64,000 nt of DNA from Croceicoccus hydrothermalis (GCF_022378335.1 NZ_JAIQCI010000004.1:124001-188000), one strand, 5' to 3'; positions 18,154 to 27,531 are shown, counted from the first letter of the stretch. Notes: generated from the letters alone by a model not told the origin. A program made the numbers and translations.

Positions 18154-19346
18154 ACCATCTCGAATGCCATGGCGGTCGCCTCGCCGCCGCCGATGCAGAT
18201 GCTGGCGATGCCGCGCTTCTTCTCACGGTTCTGCAACGCGCCCAGCAGGGTGGCGATGATGCGCGTGCCCGACGCGCCGATCGGGTGGCCCAGCGCACAG
18301 GCGCCGCCATTCACGTTCAGCTTGTCACGCGGAATGCCCAGTTCCTTTTCCGCGATCAGCGCGACCACGGCAAAGGCCTCGTTCACCTCGAACAGATCGA
18401 CGTCGTCCATGGTCCAGCCGATCTTTTCCATCAGCTTGCGCGTGGCATGGACAGGTGCGGTGGTGAACCATTCCGGCTCGTGCGCATGGCTGGCATGGCC
18501 AACGACGCGCGCCACCTGCGTCATGCCCATGGCCTCGGCCGTGCTGGCCCGCGTCATGACGAGAGCGGCCGCGCCATCGGAAATGGAGGAGGCATTCGCC
18601 GCCGTCACCGTGCCGCCGTCGCGGAACGCGGCCTTGAGCTTGGAAATGCGCGTCTCGTCGGCCTTGAACGGCTGCTCGTCGGTTTCGACGACGGTTTCGC
18701 CCTTGCGCGTCTTGACCGTCACGGGCGTGATTTCGCGGTCGAACGAACCATCCCCGCAGGCCTTTTTCGCGCGGGTCAGCGAGGAAATCGCATATTCGTC
18801 CTGCGTTTCCCGCGTGAACTGGTATTTTTCGGCGGCATCCTCGGCAAAGGTGCCCATCAACCGGCCGGTGTCATACGCATCCTCCAGCCCGTCGAGGAAC
18901 ATGGAGTCCTTCACCACGTCATGGCCGGCCCGCGCGCCGCCGCGATGCTTGGGCAGGATATAGGGCGCGCCGGTCATGCTCTCCATCCCGCCGGCGACGA
19001 TGACCTGCGCGCTGCCCGCCCTCAGCGCGTCATGCGCCATGATCGCGGTCTGCATGCCCGAACCGCACATCTTGTTCACCGTGCTCGCCGGGACATGGGT
19101 GCCAAGGCCCGCATGGATCGCCGCCTGCCGCGCCGGCGCCTGGCCCAGCCCGGCGGGCAGGACGCAGCCCATGATGACCTGATCGACGCTTTCGCCCTCG
19201 ATCCCGGCGCGTTCGACGGCGGCGCGTACCGCCGCGGCGCCGAGGTCGGTGGCCTTCATCCCGCCCAGGCTTCCCTGCAATCCGCCCATTGGCGTGCGGG
19301 CGTAGCTGGCGATGACGATGGGGTCGTTCCGGTCTTGGTCGGTCAT
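18150..19346 (-). CDS. Acetyl-CoA acetyltransferase (thiolase)
   Basis: A biosynthetic-type (thiolase II) acetyl-CoA C-acetyltransferase of 398 residues, which condenses or splits acetoacetyl-CoA. It has the nucleophile Cys94 in 'NKMCGSGMQT', the 'VNEAFAVVALIAEKELG' His-free Asn-Glu motif, and the C-terminal 'GGACALGHPIGASGTR' with the second catalytic Cys and His. It lies upstream of and overlaps the flavoprotein gene. Beyond it is an Lrp-type regulator and the bkd operon, so a role in branched-chain or fatty-acid carbon flow is likely but not shown. Confidence 0.93.
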   Translation of the reverse strand: MTDQDRNDPIVIASYARTPMGGLQGSLGGMKATDLGAAAVRAAVERAGIEGESVDQVIMGCVLPAGLGQAPARQAAIHAGLGTHVPASTVNKMCGSGMQTAIMAHDALRAGSAQVIVAGGMESMTGAPYILPKHRGGARAGHDVVKDSMFLDGLEDAYDTGRLMGTFAEDAAEKYQFTRETQDEYAISSLTRAKKACGDGSFDREITPVTVKTRKGETVVETDEQPFKADETRISKLKAAFRDGGTVTAANASSISDGAAALVMTRASTAEAMGMTQVARVVGHASHAHEPEWFTTAPVHATRKLMEKIGWTMDDVDLFEVNEAFAVVALIAEKELGIPRDKLNVNGGACALGHPIGASGTRIIATLLGALQNREKKRGIASICIGGGEATAMAFEMV

Positions 19347-19406
19347 GGTATCAAACCTCGTGTCTGGTGTCCGCTCGCACGCGGGCGAGCCGATGGGGTT
19401 GGAGCC

Positions 19407-19859
19407 TCAGATAGGAAGCCGGCTGGTCAGTTTAACCCGCCGCATGGCAAAGCTGGAATTTACCGACGAGACGCCCGGCAGATGGACCAGCGTTTTCTTG
19501 AGATATCGTTCATACTCCTCGATCGAGCCGGTTATCACGCGCAGCACGTAATCGCTTTCACCGCCCAACAGGAAACATTCGACGATATTGGGCAGGCTCT
19601 GCACGGCACTTTCGAACGCGTCGAGCGTTTCCCCGTCATGCCGCGACAATCGTATATTGGCAAACACATCGACGCCAAGCCCGAGTTTGCGCTCGTCCAG
19701 AAGAAGGCTGCGTCCGCGAATCACGCCGTCTTCTTCCATGCGCTTCAACCGGCGCCAGCACGGCGTATGCGACAGGCCGACGCGTTCGGACAGGGCATTG
19801 ATCGACAGGTCGGGGTCGGCCTGCAACGTTCGCAATATCTTCCAGTCGGTCTCATCCAT
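19407..19859 (-). CDS. Lrp/AsnC-family transcriptional regulator, probably BkdR-like
   Basis: A 150-residue leucine-responsive-type regulator. It has an N-terminal winged HTH (about 5-60, 'DETDWKILRTLQADPDLSIN', recognition region 'VGLSHTPCWRRLKRMEEDGVI') and a C-terminal RAM/AsnC ligand-binding domain ('VECFLLGGESDYVLRV'). I start at ATG 19859; the frame extends upstream to 20105 but over the promoter and the bkd start. It is divergent from the branched-chain 2-oxoacid dehydrogenase genes, as bkdR is in Pseudomonas. By analogy it is likely to sense branched-chain amino acids and control those genes; that link is inference. Confidence 0.9.
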   Translation of the reverse strand: MDETDWKILRTLQADPDLSINALSERVGLSHTPCWRRLKRMEEDGVIRGRSLLLDERKLGLGVDVFANIRLSRHDGETLDAFESAVQSLPNIVECFLLGGESDYVLRVITGSIEEYERYLKKTLVHLPGVSSVNSSFAMRRVKLTSRLPI

Positions 19860-20056
19860 GATGGCGCGCCCTGCATCATGTTGCGTTGCAGCGCAATGCG
19901 TTTGATGTTTGGCGTCTCTTATTGGGATATATTTCTCCCACCCCGGAATTATGGGGCAAAGAAAGGGAAGATATACCGGAAATTGCCGTGTAATTTTTTC
20001 GCAAAGCACGCGCCCTGTGGCCCGCCCCGGGCCGGCGCGCGCGCATAGCCGCAAGG
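19860..20056. promoter_or_regulatory. Divergent promoter region between the Lrp regulator and bkd genes
   Basis: This 197-nt gap is richer in A+T than the genes on either side, especially about 19910-20000. It must hold the promoters of both the Lrp-type regulator (leftward) and the E1 alpha gene (rightward). An 'atatat' and a 'gatatacc' block flank a run of 'ccaccccggaattatgggg', where CCCC/GGGG arms form a short inverted repeat around GGAATTAT. No exact Lrp consensus box could be assigned by eye. Confidence 0.5.
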
Positions 20057-21343
20057 ATGCCGATTTTGCCCGATTCGAACCTGTCCAAATCCAACCTTCC
20101 GCCACTCAGCCTCTATATCCCGGAACCGCCTGCGCGGCCCGGTGAGGAGGTCAGCTTTGCCCATGTCGACCGCGGCGAACCGGGCGCGGTGCGCCGCCCC
20201 GACAGCGCCGAGACGGAAAAGGAGATGCGCGATCTTCCCTACAAGCTGATCCGCGTACTGGACGATGATGGCAATGCGGTGGGGCCGTGGAACCCGATGC
20301 TGGGCGCCGACACGCTGATCAAGGGGTTGCGCGCGATGATGCTGTCGCGCGTGTTCGACGACCGTCTGTTCCGCGCGCACCGTCAGGGCAAGACCAGCTT
20401 CTACATGAAGAGCACGGGCGAGGAGGCGATTTCGGCGGCGCAATCGCTGGCGCTGGACAAGGGGGACATGTTCTTCCCCACCTATCGCGCGCTCGCCTGG
20501 TTGCATGCACGCAACTATCCGTTGACCACGCTGTGCAATCAGATCTTCTCCAATGCGGAGGACCCGCTGGCGGGCAAGCAATTGCCGATTCTGATGTCGG
20601 CGCGCGATTACGATTTCTATTCCATCTCCGGCAATCTGGGCGTGCGTTTCGCCCATGCGGTCGGCTGGGGCATGGCGTCGGCGTACAAGGGTGGGCGCAA
20701 GATTTCGCTCGGCTATGTCGGAGACGGCACCACGGCGGATGGCGATTTCCACGAGGCGATGACCTTTGCCGGCGTGTTCAAGGCGCCGACGATCCTGTGC
20801 ATCACCAATAATCAGTGGGCGATTTCCAGCTTCGCCGGGTTCGCGCAGGCGGAACAGACGCCGTTCGCGGCCAAGGCGCTGGCCTATGGCATGCCGGGGC
20901 TGAAGGTGGACGGCAATGATTTCCTCGCCGTGTGGGGCGCGACGCAATGGGCCGCCGAACGCGCGCGGACCAACAATGGCCCGACGCTGATCGAATTCTA
21001 TACCTATCGGGCGGAGGGGCATTCCACCTCCGACGATCCGACCAAATACCGGCCCAAGGACGAAGCGTCGAAATGGCCGCTCGGCGATCCTGTGGAGCGG
21101 TTGAAGGACCACCTCATCGGCCTTGGCGAATGGGACGAGGAACGCCACGCCGCCCTGGTCGAGGAATTGAAGGAAAAGGTCCGCGTCGCGGTCAAGGAAG
21201 CGGAAAAGATCGGCACGCTGGGTCAGTCGAAGCCGCCCATCGACGAAATGTTCGAGGATGTGTTCGAGGAAATGGACTGGCGCCTGAAGGAGCAGAAGCG
21301 CGAACTCCTGCATCGCCGCGGGCTTGAAGGAAAGAAAGGCTGA
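20057..21343 (+). CDS. bkdA1: Branched-chain 2-oxoacid dehydrogenase E1 component, alpha subunit
   Basis: The alpha subunit of the thiamine-diphosphate-dependent decarboxylase that acts on 2-oxo acids of valine, leucine and isoleucine. The 428 residues carry the ThDP motif 'GDGTTADGDFHEAMTFAGVF' to 'ITNNQW' (about 222-257) and the phosphorylation-loop region 'YRAEGHSTSDDPTKYRP' (about 316-332). The long N-terminal extension (about 1-85) is typical of the bacterial branched-chain type rather than pyruvate E1 alpha. It is the first gene of a three-gene operon; E1 beta follows after 2 nt. Confidence 0.93.
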   Translation: MPILPDSNLSKSNLPPLSLYIPEPPARPGEEVSFAHVDRGEPGAVRRPDSAETEKEMRDLPYKLIRVLDDDGNAVGPWNPMLGADTLIKGLRAMMLSRVFDDRLFRAHRQGKTSFYMKSTGEEAISAAQSLALDKGDMFFPTYRALAWLHARNYPLTTLCNQIFSNAEDPLAGKQLPILMSARDYDFYSISGNLGVRFAHAVGWGMASAYKGGRKISLGYVGDGTTADGDFHEAMTFAGVFKAPTILCITNNQWAISSFAGFAQAEQTPFAAKALAYGMPGLKVDGNDFLAVWGATQWAAERARTNNGPTLIEFYTYRAEGHSTSDDPTKYRPKDEASKWPLGDPVERLKDHLIGLGEWDEERHAALVEELKEKVRVAVKEAEKIGTLGQSKPPIDEMFEDVFEEMDWRLKEQKRELLHRRGLEGKKG

Positions 21344-21345
21344 CC

Positions 21346-22374
21346 ATGGCCAGCAAACGCATGAACATGATCCAGGCGCTCAATTCCGCGCTGGACGTAA
21401 AGATGGGTCAGGACGAGGACGTGCTCGTCTTCGGCGAGGATGTCGGATATTTTGGCGGCGTTTTCCGCGTGACCGAGAAATTGCAGGAAAAGCACGGGCT
21501 GCAACGTTGCTTCGACGCGCCACTGACCGAGGGCGGCATCATCGGTGCGGCGATCGGCATGGGGGCATACGGCCTGCGCCCGGTCCCCGAAATCCAGTTC
21601 GCCGATTACATCCTGCCCGCCTATGATCAGCTGGTGAGCGAGGCGGCGCGGCTGCGCTATCGCTCCAACGGCGAATTCTGGGCGCCGATCACCGTGCGCA
21701 CCCCCTATGGCGGCGGCATTTTCGGCGGGCAGACCCACAGCCAGTCGCCCGAGGCGATCTTTGCCCATGTGACGGGCTTGAAGGTCGTGATCCCGTCGAA
21801 CCCGTATGATGCGAAGGGATTGCTCATTTCCTCGATCGAATGCGACGATCCGGTCGTGTTCCTGGAACCCAAGCGCCTGTATAACGGCCCGTTCTACGGC
21901 CGTCCGGACGAGGAATTGAAGACCTGGGCCAATTCGGACCATGTCGGCGCCGATGTGCCGGAGGGGCATTACGAGGTGCCACTAGGCCGCGCCGCCATCG
22001 TGCGCGAGGGGACCGAGGCGACCGTGCTCGCCTATGGCACCATGGTCCATGTCGCGGAGGCGGGCATCCTCGATTCCGGTGTCGATGCGGAATTGATCGA
22101 TCTGCGCTCCATCGTGCCGCTCGACATCGATGCGATCACCGCGTCGGTGCGGAAAACAGGCCGCTGCATCATCCTGCACGAAGCGTCGCGCTATGCAGGG
22201 TTCGGCGGGGAATTGTCGGCCTTGGTACAGGAGCGCTGCTTCGACTATCTGCGCGCGCCGATCGCGCGGGTGTGCGGGTACGACATGCCCTATCCCCATG
22301 CCTTTGAATGGGATTATTTCCCCGGACCGGTGCGCCTGTCCGAAGCCCTCAAATCCGCCGTGGAGTATCGCTGA
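21346..22374 (+). CDS. bkdA2: Branched-chain 2-oxoacid dehydrogenase E1 component, beta subunit
   Basis: The beta subunit of E1, 342 residues, pairing with the preceding alpha subunit to form the active site. The pyrimidine-binding domain shows 'VLVFGEDVGYFGGVFRVTEKL' (about 26-46) and 'PLTEGGIIGAAIGMGAYGLRPVPEIQF'; the C-terminal transketolase domain has 'LIDLRSIVPLDIDAITASVRKTGR'. The stop overlaps the E2 start by one base (TGATG), so the two are coupled. Identity is clear from sequence pattern and order. Confidence 0.94.
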   Translation: MASKRMNMIQALNSALDVKMGQDEDVLVFGEDVGYFGGVFRVTEKLQEKHGLQRCFDAPLTEGGIIGAAIGMGAYGLRPVPEIQFADYILPAYDQLVSEAARLRYRSNGEFWAPITVRTPYGGGIFGGQTHSQSPEAIFAHVTGLKVVIPSNPYDAKGLLISSIECDDPVVFLEPKRLYNGPFYGRPDEELKTWANSDHVGADVPEGHYEVPLGRAAIVREGTEATVLAYGTMVHVAEAGILDSGVDAELIDLRSIVPLDIDAITASVRKTGRCIILHEASRYAGFGGELSALVQERCFDYLRAPIARVCGYDMPYPHAFEWDYFPGPVRLSEALKSAVEYR

Positions 22375-23669
22375 TGGGTCGTTACAAGTTCCGCCTGCCC
22401 GACATTGGCGAAGGTGTGGCCGAGGCCGAGATCGTCGAATGGCACGTAAAGCCGGGTGACGAGATCGCCGAGGACGATCCGCTGTGCGACGTGATGACCG
22501 ACAAGGCGACGGTCGACATGACCACGCCGGTCGGCGGCAGGATCCTTTCCATCAGCGGCGAGGTCGGCGAGATGAAGGCGGTCGGCAGCGTGCTGGTCGA
22601 GATGGAGATCGAGGGCGCGGGCAATGCCGATGACGATGCGCCCGCCGAAACCGATGCCGGCGATGATGTGCCGCAGGCGGGCGACCCCGCCCCCGAACCC
22701 GCGCCGAAGGCACCGGCGCAGGCCCCGAAGCCGAACCCGGCCCCCGCGCCCGCACCCACCCCGGCACCCCGCGCGAAGGTAACCCCCGCCCCGACGAGTT
22801 CGAGCGGGAAACCGAATTTCGCGCTCGCCGCGCCGGCCACGCGCCGCCGCGCGGCAAAGCTGGGCCTCGATCTCGCCAAGGTGCCGGGCACGGGCCGCAA
22901 TGGCCGCGTCACGCCCGACGATATCGAGAACTATCTCGGCAGCGGGGGGGACAGCCGTTACACCGTTCGCGACGCGGTCGAGGAAAAGAAGATCATCGGC
23001 CTGCGCCGCAAGATCGCCGATCGCATGGCCGAGGCGAAGCGCAACATCCCGCACATCACCTATGTCGAGGAATTCGACCTTACCGAGCTGGAAAAGCTGC
23101 GCGCCGCAATGAACGAGGACCGCGAGGAGGGGCAGCCCAAGCTGACCATCCTGCCGTTCTTCGTGCGTGCCCTCGTCCGCGTGCTTCCCGATTTTCCGCA
23201 GGTCAACGCGCATTTCGACGATGCTAACGGCATGTTGCAGCAATATGGCGCGGTGCATGTCGGCATCGCGACGGCGACGCCCAACGGATTGATGGTGCCG
23301 GTCGTGCGCAATGCCGAAACGCTGACCGTGTGGGAAAGCGCGGAGGCGATCGCGCGGCTTTCCACCGCGGCCCGCGACGGCACCGCGGGGCGGGAGGAAT
23401 TGTCCGGCTCGACGATCACCATTACCTCGCTCGGCCCGCTGGGCGGGATCACGACGACGCCGATCATCAACCGGCCCGAGGTCGCGATCATCGGCCCGAA
23501 CAAGCTGGTCGACCGGCCCGTGGTCGAGGGCAGCTTCATGACCGTGCGCAAGATCATGAACGTGTCGTGCGGTTTCGACCACCGGATCATCGACGGATAC
23601 GAAGCGGCCCTGTTCGTGCAGAGGATGAAGCGTCTGCTCGAACATCCCGCACTGATCTTCATGGATTGA
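22374..23669 (+). CDS. bkdB: Branched-chain 2-oxoacid dehydrogenase E2 (dihydrolipoyl acyltransferase)
   Basis: E2 transfers the acyl group from E1 to CoA. The 431 residues comprise one lipoyl domain (about 1-80, lipoyl-lysine K44 in 'MTDKATVDM'), a Pro/Ala-rich linker (about 95-145), a peripheral subunit-binding domain (about 150-190, 'ATRRRAAKLGLDLAKVPGTGRNGRVT') and the catalytic domain with H403xxxD407 in 'DHRIIDG'. The ATG at 22374 gives the canonical MGRYKFRLPDIGEG start. E3 (lipoamide dehydrogenase) is not in this operon and is presumably encoded elsewhere. Confidence 0.95.
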   Translation: MGRYKFRLPDIGEGVAEAEIVEWHVKPGDEIAEDDPLCDVMTDKATVDMTTPVGGRILSISGEVGEMKAVGSVLVEMEIEGAGNADDDAPAETDAGDDVPQAGDPAPEPAPKAPAQAPKPNPAPAPAPTPAPRAKVTPAPTSSSGKPNFALAAPATRRRAAKLGLDLAKVPGTGRNGRVTPDDIENYLGSGGDSRYTVRDAVEEKKIIGLRRKIADRMAEAKRNIPHITYVEEFDLTELEKLRAAMNEDREEGQPKLTILPFFVRALVRVLPDFPQVNAHFDDANGMLQQYGAVHVGIATATPNGLMVPVVRNAETLTVWESAEAIARLSTAARDGTAGREELSGSTITITSLGPLGGITTTPIINRPEVAIIGPNKLVDRPVVEGSFMTVRKIMNVSCGFDHRIIDGYEAALFVQRMKRLLEHPALIFMD

Positions 23670-23680
23670 ACGCGATAAGC

Positions 23681-23710
23681 GCCGGGCGCACTTTTCAAAT
23701 CGCGCCCGGC
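23681..23710 (+). terminator. Hairpin downstream of the bkd operon
   Basis: GCCGGGCGC (23681-23689) pairs perfectly with GCGCCCGGC (23702-23710) around a 12-nt loop, starting 12 nt after the E2 stop. It probably ends or slows bkd transcription. No T-run follows, so it may not be a full intrinsic terminator. Confidence 0.45.
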
Positions 23711-23721
23711 TCGCTAGGGCC

Positions 23722-23753
23722 ACCGGTGCAACGTTTTTTTCAGGAGCACCGGT
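23722..23753 (+). promoter_or_regulatory. Leader hairpin overlapping the gpmA ribosome site
   Basis: ACCGGTGC (23722-23729) is an exact inverted repeat of GCACCGGT (23746-23753). The loop contains seven Ts and the CAGGAG ribosome-binding sequence (23741-23746), which lies 11 nt before the TTG start of gpmA. The last G of that site is in the stem. Such a hairpin could limit ribosome access, or act as a weak terminator with an internal T-run. Seen in sequence; function inferred. Confidence 0.4.
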
Positions 23754-23757
23754 TACC

Positions 23758-24444
23758 TTGTCCAGCCTGATCCTCGTCCGCCACGGCCAGTCGCAGTGGA
23801 ACCTCGAAAACCGTTTCACCGGATGGTGGGACGTGGACCTCACCGACAAGGGCGAGGCGGAGGCGAAAGCCGCGGGCGAGCTGATGATGGCGAAGGACAT
23901 GCTGCCGACCGTCGCCTTCACCTCGTTTCAGACGCGGGCGATCCGCACGCTGCATATCGCGCTGCAGGCCGCGGGGCGGCTCTGGATTCCCGAAACGAAG
24001 GACTGGCGTTTGAACGAACGCCATTATGGCGGGCTGACCGGGCTGGACAAGAAGGAAACGGCGGAAAAGCATGGCGAGGAGCAGGTGCACGTGTGGCGCC
24101 GCAGTTTCGATACCCCGCCCCCGCCGATGGCGCGCGGCGGGCTGTTCGACCTGTCCGCCGACAATCGTTATGCGGGCATCGCCGTGCCCGACGCCGAAAG
24201 CCTGAAAGACACGATCGACCGGGTGCTTCCCTATTACCGCGAAAATATCGTGCCGGTGATGGAGGCGGGCGAAACCGTCATCATTTCCGCCCATGGCAAC
24301 AGCCTGCGTGCGCTGGTCAAGGAATTGTCGGGCATTTCCGATGACGAGATTACCGGCCTCGAAATTCCGACCGGGCAGCCCATCGTCTACCCGGTGGAAA
24401 ACGGGCGGGTGTCAGGCGAACGCTACTACCTCTCCGACGGCTGA
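23758..24444 (+). CDS. gpmA: 2,3-bisphosphoglycerate-dependent phosphoglycerate mutase
   Basis: This glycolytic enzyme interconverts 3- and 2-phosphoglycerate. The 228-residue product has the phosphohistidine motif '[10 protein letters not shown]' (catalytic His9), '[19 protein letters not shown]', the catalytic Glu region '[16 protein letters not shown]' and the second His in '[13 protein letters not shown]'. It has to start at TTG: there is no in-frame ATG or GTG before the RHG motif. A CAGGAG ribosome site lies upstream. It is followed by purE after 10 nt and may share a transcript with the purine genes. Confidence 0.95.
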   Translation: MSSLILVRHGQSQWNLENRFTGWWDVDLTDKGEAEAKAAGELMMAKDMLPTVAFTSFQTRAIRTLHIALQAAGRLWIPETKDWRLNERHYGGLTGLDKKETAEKHGEEQVHVWRRSFDTPPPPMARGGLFDLSADNRYAGIAVPDAESLKDTIDRVLPYYRENIVPVMEAGETVIISAHGNSLRALVKELSGISDDEITGLEIPTGQPIVYPVENGRVSGERYYLSDG

Positions 24445-24454
24445 GGCAGGGGCG

Positions 24455-24943
24455 ATGACCGCACCGGTGGCGATCGTGATGGGCAGCCAGTCCGACTGGC
24501 CGACGATGAAGCATGCCGCCGACGTGCTGCACGATCTTGCCGTGGACACCGATGTGCGCATCGTGTCGGCGCATCGCACGCCCGAACGCCTGTTCGATTT
24601 CGCAAAGGGCGCCGCCGACAATGGGATCAAGGTCATCATCGCGGGCGCGGGCGGGGCGGCGCATCTGCCCGGCATGATCGCGTCGATGACCCATCTCCCC
24701 GTGCTGGGCGTGCCGGTGCAATCGCGCGCGCTGTCGGGGCAGGATTCGCTGCTTTCCATCGTGCAGATGCCCGGCGGGGTGCCGGTCGGCACGCTGGCCA
24801 TCGGCGAGGCCGGGGCCAAGAACGCAGGGCTTCTCGCCGCCTCGATCCTCTCGCTCGGCGATGCGTATCTCGGCGACCGGTTGAAAGCCTGGCGCCAGAT
24901 GCAGAGCGACGCCGTCCAGGAGCGTCCGACCGATGCGGGATAG
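24455..24943 (+). CDS. purE: N5-carboxyaminoimidazole ribonucleotide mutase PurE
   Basis: PurE converts N5-CAIR to CAIR in purine synthesis. The 162-residue product shows the class I PurE signature '[17 protein letters not shown]' (about 5-21), '[13 protein letters not shown]' and the '[27 protein letters not shown]' stretch with the active-site loop. The ATG at 24455 gives the family start; the longer frame from 24293 overlaps gpmA. It overlaps purK by 11 nt, the next enzyme upstream in the pathway. Confidence 0.96.
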   Translation: MTAPVAIVMGSQSDWPTMKHAADVLHDLAVDTDVRIVSAHRTPERLFDFAKGAADNGIKVIIAGAGGAAHLPGMIASMTHLPVLGVPVQSRALSGQDSLLSIVQMPGGVPVGTLAIGEAGAKNAGLLAASILSLGDAYLGDRLKAWRQMQSDAVQERPTDAG

Positions 24944-26018
24944 GCGCGTGGCCATCGCGCCGGGTGCGACGATCGGCATGCTGGGCGGTGGGCAGCTTGG
25001 CCGCATGATGGGCGTCGCCGCGGCGCAGCTTGGCTATCGCTGCCATGTCTTCGCGCCCGACGATCCATGCGTGGCGGCCGAAACCTGCGCCCGGTTCACC
25101 GCCGCCCCGTTCGAGGATGAGGACGCGCTTGCCGCCTTCATGGGTACGTGCGACGTCGTGACCTACGAGTTCGAGAACGTGCCGGTTGGCCCGCTTGCGG
25201 CGGTGGGCGGCGCGCCGTTGCGTGCGCCGGTCCGCGCGCTTGAAATCGCGCAGGATCGCCTGGCGGAAAAGCGTTTCGTGGCCGATCTGGGCGGAACGCC
25301 CGCGCCCTTCATGGCCGTCGACGACGAGGCGGATTTCACCCGTGCCATCGAACAGATCGGCACACCCGGCATCGTGAAGACCCGCCGCGACGGCTATGAC
25401 GGCAAGGGGCAGTGGCGCATCATGTCGCCCCGCGATGCCGAGGATGCGAACCTGCCCGCAGGCACGCCGCTCATCTACGAAGGTTTCGTCGATTTCCTCG
25501 CCGAATTCTCGGTCATACTCGTGCGCGGGATGGATGGGGAGATCCGGTACTGGGACAGCGCGGAGAACGAACACAGCAGCGGGGTCCTCGCGCGTTCCAC
25601 CGTGCCGGCCCGCCCGGACATCGCCGCGCAGGTGCCCGCCGCCCGCGAATTGTCGGCCAAGGTCGCAGAGGCGCTGGGCTATATCGGCGTGCTCACGCTC
25701 GAATTCTTTGCGACGGCGCAGGGGCCGGTGTTCAACGAAATGGCCCCGCGGGTGCACAATTCCGGCCACTGGACCATCGAGGGTGCGCGCACGAGCCAGT
25801 TCGAGAATCACATTCGCGCGATTTGCGGTCTGCCGCTGGGCGATACGGCGACGATCGTGCCGGGCGTGGTGATGGACAATCTCATCGGCGAACAGGCCAA
25901 TGGCTGGGCCGAGGTGCTGGCCGACCCTGCGAATCACCTGCATCTTTACGGCAAGGATGTGCGCGAAGGGCGCAAGATGGGCCATGTGACGCGGTTGATC
26001 ATGGATGCGGCGGCGTGA
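24933..26018 (+). CDS. purK: N5-carboxyaminoimidazole ribonucleotide synthase PurK
   Basis: PurK makes N5-CAIR from AIR, bicarbonate and ATP. The 361-residue ATP-grasp protein has the N-terminal '[22 protein letters not shown]' (about 14-35), '[11 protein letters not shown]', the ATP-grasp loop '[17 protein letters not shown]' and '[30 protein letters not shown]' near the metal site. The start could also be a GTG 15 nt later. The stop overlaps the folA GTG by 4 nt. Confidence 0.96.
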   Translation: MRDRRVAIAPGATIGMLGGGQLGRMMGVAAAQLGYRCHVFAPDDPCVAAETCARFTAAPFEDEDALAAFMGTCDVVTYEFENVPVGPLAAVGGAPLRAPVRALEIAQDRLAEKRFVADLGGTPAPFMAVDDEADFTRAIEQIGTPGIVKTRRDGYDGKGQWRIMSPRDAEDANLPAGTPLIYEGFVDFLAEFSVILVRGMDGEIRYWDSAENEHSSGVLARSTVPARPDIAAQVPAARELSAKVAEALGYIGVLTLEFFATAQGPVFNEMAPRVHNSGHWTIEGARTSQFENHIRAICGLPLGDTATIVPGVVMDNLIGEQANGWAEVLADPANHLHLYGKDVREGRKMGHVTRLIMDAAA

Positions 26019-26512
26019 CCGGGCCGGAGCTTTTCCTCGTGGCCGCGCGCGCCGACAACGGGGTGATCGGCATCGACAATCGCCTACCGTGGCATATCCC
26101 GGCGGATCTCGCCCGGTTCAAGCGGCTGACCATGGGATCGCCGATGATCATGGGGCGTACGACCTTCGATTCGCTGCCCGGCATATTGCCCGGTCGGCGG
26201 CATATCGTCCTCACCCGACAGCATGGCTGGCAGGCCGAGGATGACGATGTGGAGGTGGTCCACGATCTCGACGCCGCGATCCACCGCGCCAATGCCGCGC
26301 GCATCGCGGTGATCGGCGGGGCGGAAGTGTTCGCAGAGGTCATGCCGCGCGCCCGCCGGATCGAGCTGACCGAGGTGCATGCCGATTTTTCCGGCGACAC
26401 CCATATGGACGCGCCCGACCCCGCCGTGTGGGAGGAAACCGCGCGCGAGGATCATCCCGCCGAAGGGAAACGCCCGGCCTATAGCTTCGTCACCCTGAAA
26501 CGCCGGGGTTGA
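26015..26512 (+). CDS. folA: Dihydrofolate reductase FolA
   Basis: Reduces dihydrofolate to tetrahydrofolate. The GTG at 26015 overlaps the purK stop (GTGA) and yields 165 residues. Typical features are 'DNGVIGIDNRLPWHIPADLARFK' (about 12-34, substrate-binding acidic residue replaced in the usual 'LPWxxPxDLxxFK' loop by D29), 'MIMGRTTFDSLPGILPGRRHIVLTR' (NADPH-binding) and 'IAVIGGAEVFAEVMPRA'. It belongs to the compact purE-purK-folA-ribF stretch. Confidence 0.94.
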   Translation: MTGPELFLVAARADNGVIGIDNRLPWHIPADLARFKRLTMGSPMIMGRTTFDSLPGILPGRRHIVLTRQHGWQAEDDDVEVVHDLDAAIHRANAARIAVIGGAEVFAEVMPRARRIELTEVHADFSGDTHMDAPDPAVWEETAREDHPAEGKRPAYSFVTLKRRG

Positions 26513-26543
26513 GCGGTTCGCCCCGTTCCTGCAAAGACGCGCG

Positions 26544-27470
26544 ATGATCCGCCTCGACGCCCGTGAACCTATGCCCGACGCGCTTGCCGGCGCGACGATG
26601 GCGCTCGGCAATTTCGATGGGGTGCATTCGGGCCACAAGGCCGTGATCGGCGCCGCCATCGCCGATGCGCGCGCCCATGGCCGCCCGGCCATCGTCGCCA
26701 CCTTCGATCCGCATCCGGTCCGCTATTTCAAGCCGGACACGCCGCCTTTCCGCCTGACCACACTGGATCAGCGGCAGGAGCTTTTCGCAAGCCTGGGCGC
26801 CGATGCCATGGTGGTCTTCGCCTTTGACCGGACGCTGGCCACGACCTCGGCCGAAGAATTCGTGGCCGACCTGCTCGCCACCCGCCTTGCCGCCAAATGC
26901 GTCGTTACCGGCAGCGATTTCACCTTTGGCAAGGGGCGGCGCGGCGATGTTGCGGCCTTGCGCTCGCTCGGCGCTGAAAAATCCATGGACGCGATCACCG
27001 TGGACCCCGTCACCAATGGCGAACAGATCGTGTCGTCGAGCCGCATACGCGAGGCGCTGACCGCCGGCGATCCGCAACTGGCCGCGCGGCTGCTCACCCG
27101 TCCGTTCGCCGTTCGCGGCATCGTGCGGCACGGGGACAAGGTGGGGCGCACCATCGGCTATCCCACCGCCAATCTCGAGCTCGGGCAATATCTGCGTCCG
27201 CGATACGGAATTTACGCGGTCACCGGGCGGCTCCCCGACGGGCGCGTGTTGCAGGGTGCGGCGAATGTCGGCATCCGCCCCAGCTTCGACCCGCCGAAGG
27301 AATTGCTCGAGCCGTATTTCTTCGATTTCGCCGAAGATCTCTACGATCAGGAGATCGAGGTCGCCTTTCACCATTTCCTCCGGCCGGAGGCGAAGTTCGA
27401 CGATCTCGACGCATTGATGGCGCAAATGGCGAAGGATTGCGACCGGGCGCGGGTCTTGTTGAACGGGTGA
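26544..27470 (+). CDS. ribF: Bifunctional riboflavin kinase / FAD synthetase
   Basis: RibF phosphorylates riboflavin and adenylates FMN to FAD. The 308-residue product has the N-terminal FMN adenylyltransferase domain with 'MALGNFDGVHSGHKAVI' (about 15-31) and 'TFDPHPVRYF', plus a C-terminal flavokinase domain with 'GRTIGYPTANL' (about 202-212) and 'YGIYAV'. It lies 31 nt after folA and 61 nt before ileS, an order common in alphaproteobacteria. Confidence 0.95.
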   Translation: MIRLDAREPMPDALAGATMALGNFDGVHSGHKAVIGAAIADARAHGRPAIVATFDPHPVRYFKPDTPPFRLTTLDQRQELFASLGADAMVVFAFDRTLATTSAEEFVADLLATRLAAKCVVTGSDFTFGKGRRGDVAALRSLGAEKSMDAITVDPVTNGEQIVSSSRIREALTAGDPQLAARLLTRPFAVRGIVRHGDKVGRTIGYPTANLELGQYLRPRYGIYAVTGRLPDGRVLQGAANVGIRPSFDPPKELLEPYFFDFAEDLYDQEIEVAFHHFLRPEAKFDDLDALMAQMAKDCDRARVLLNG

Positions 27471-27531
27471 AGCGGGCCGCGACGTCGAACCGGCTTTATC
27501 CGCGCGCCATTTCGGTTTAACGCGCCGGGCG

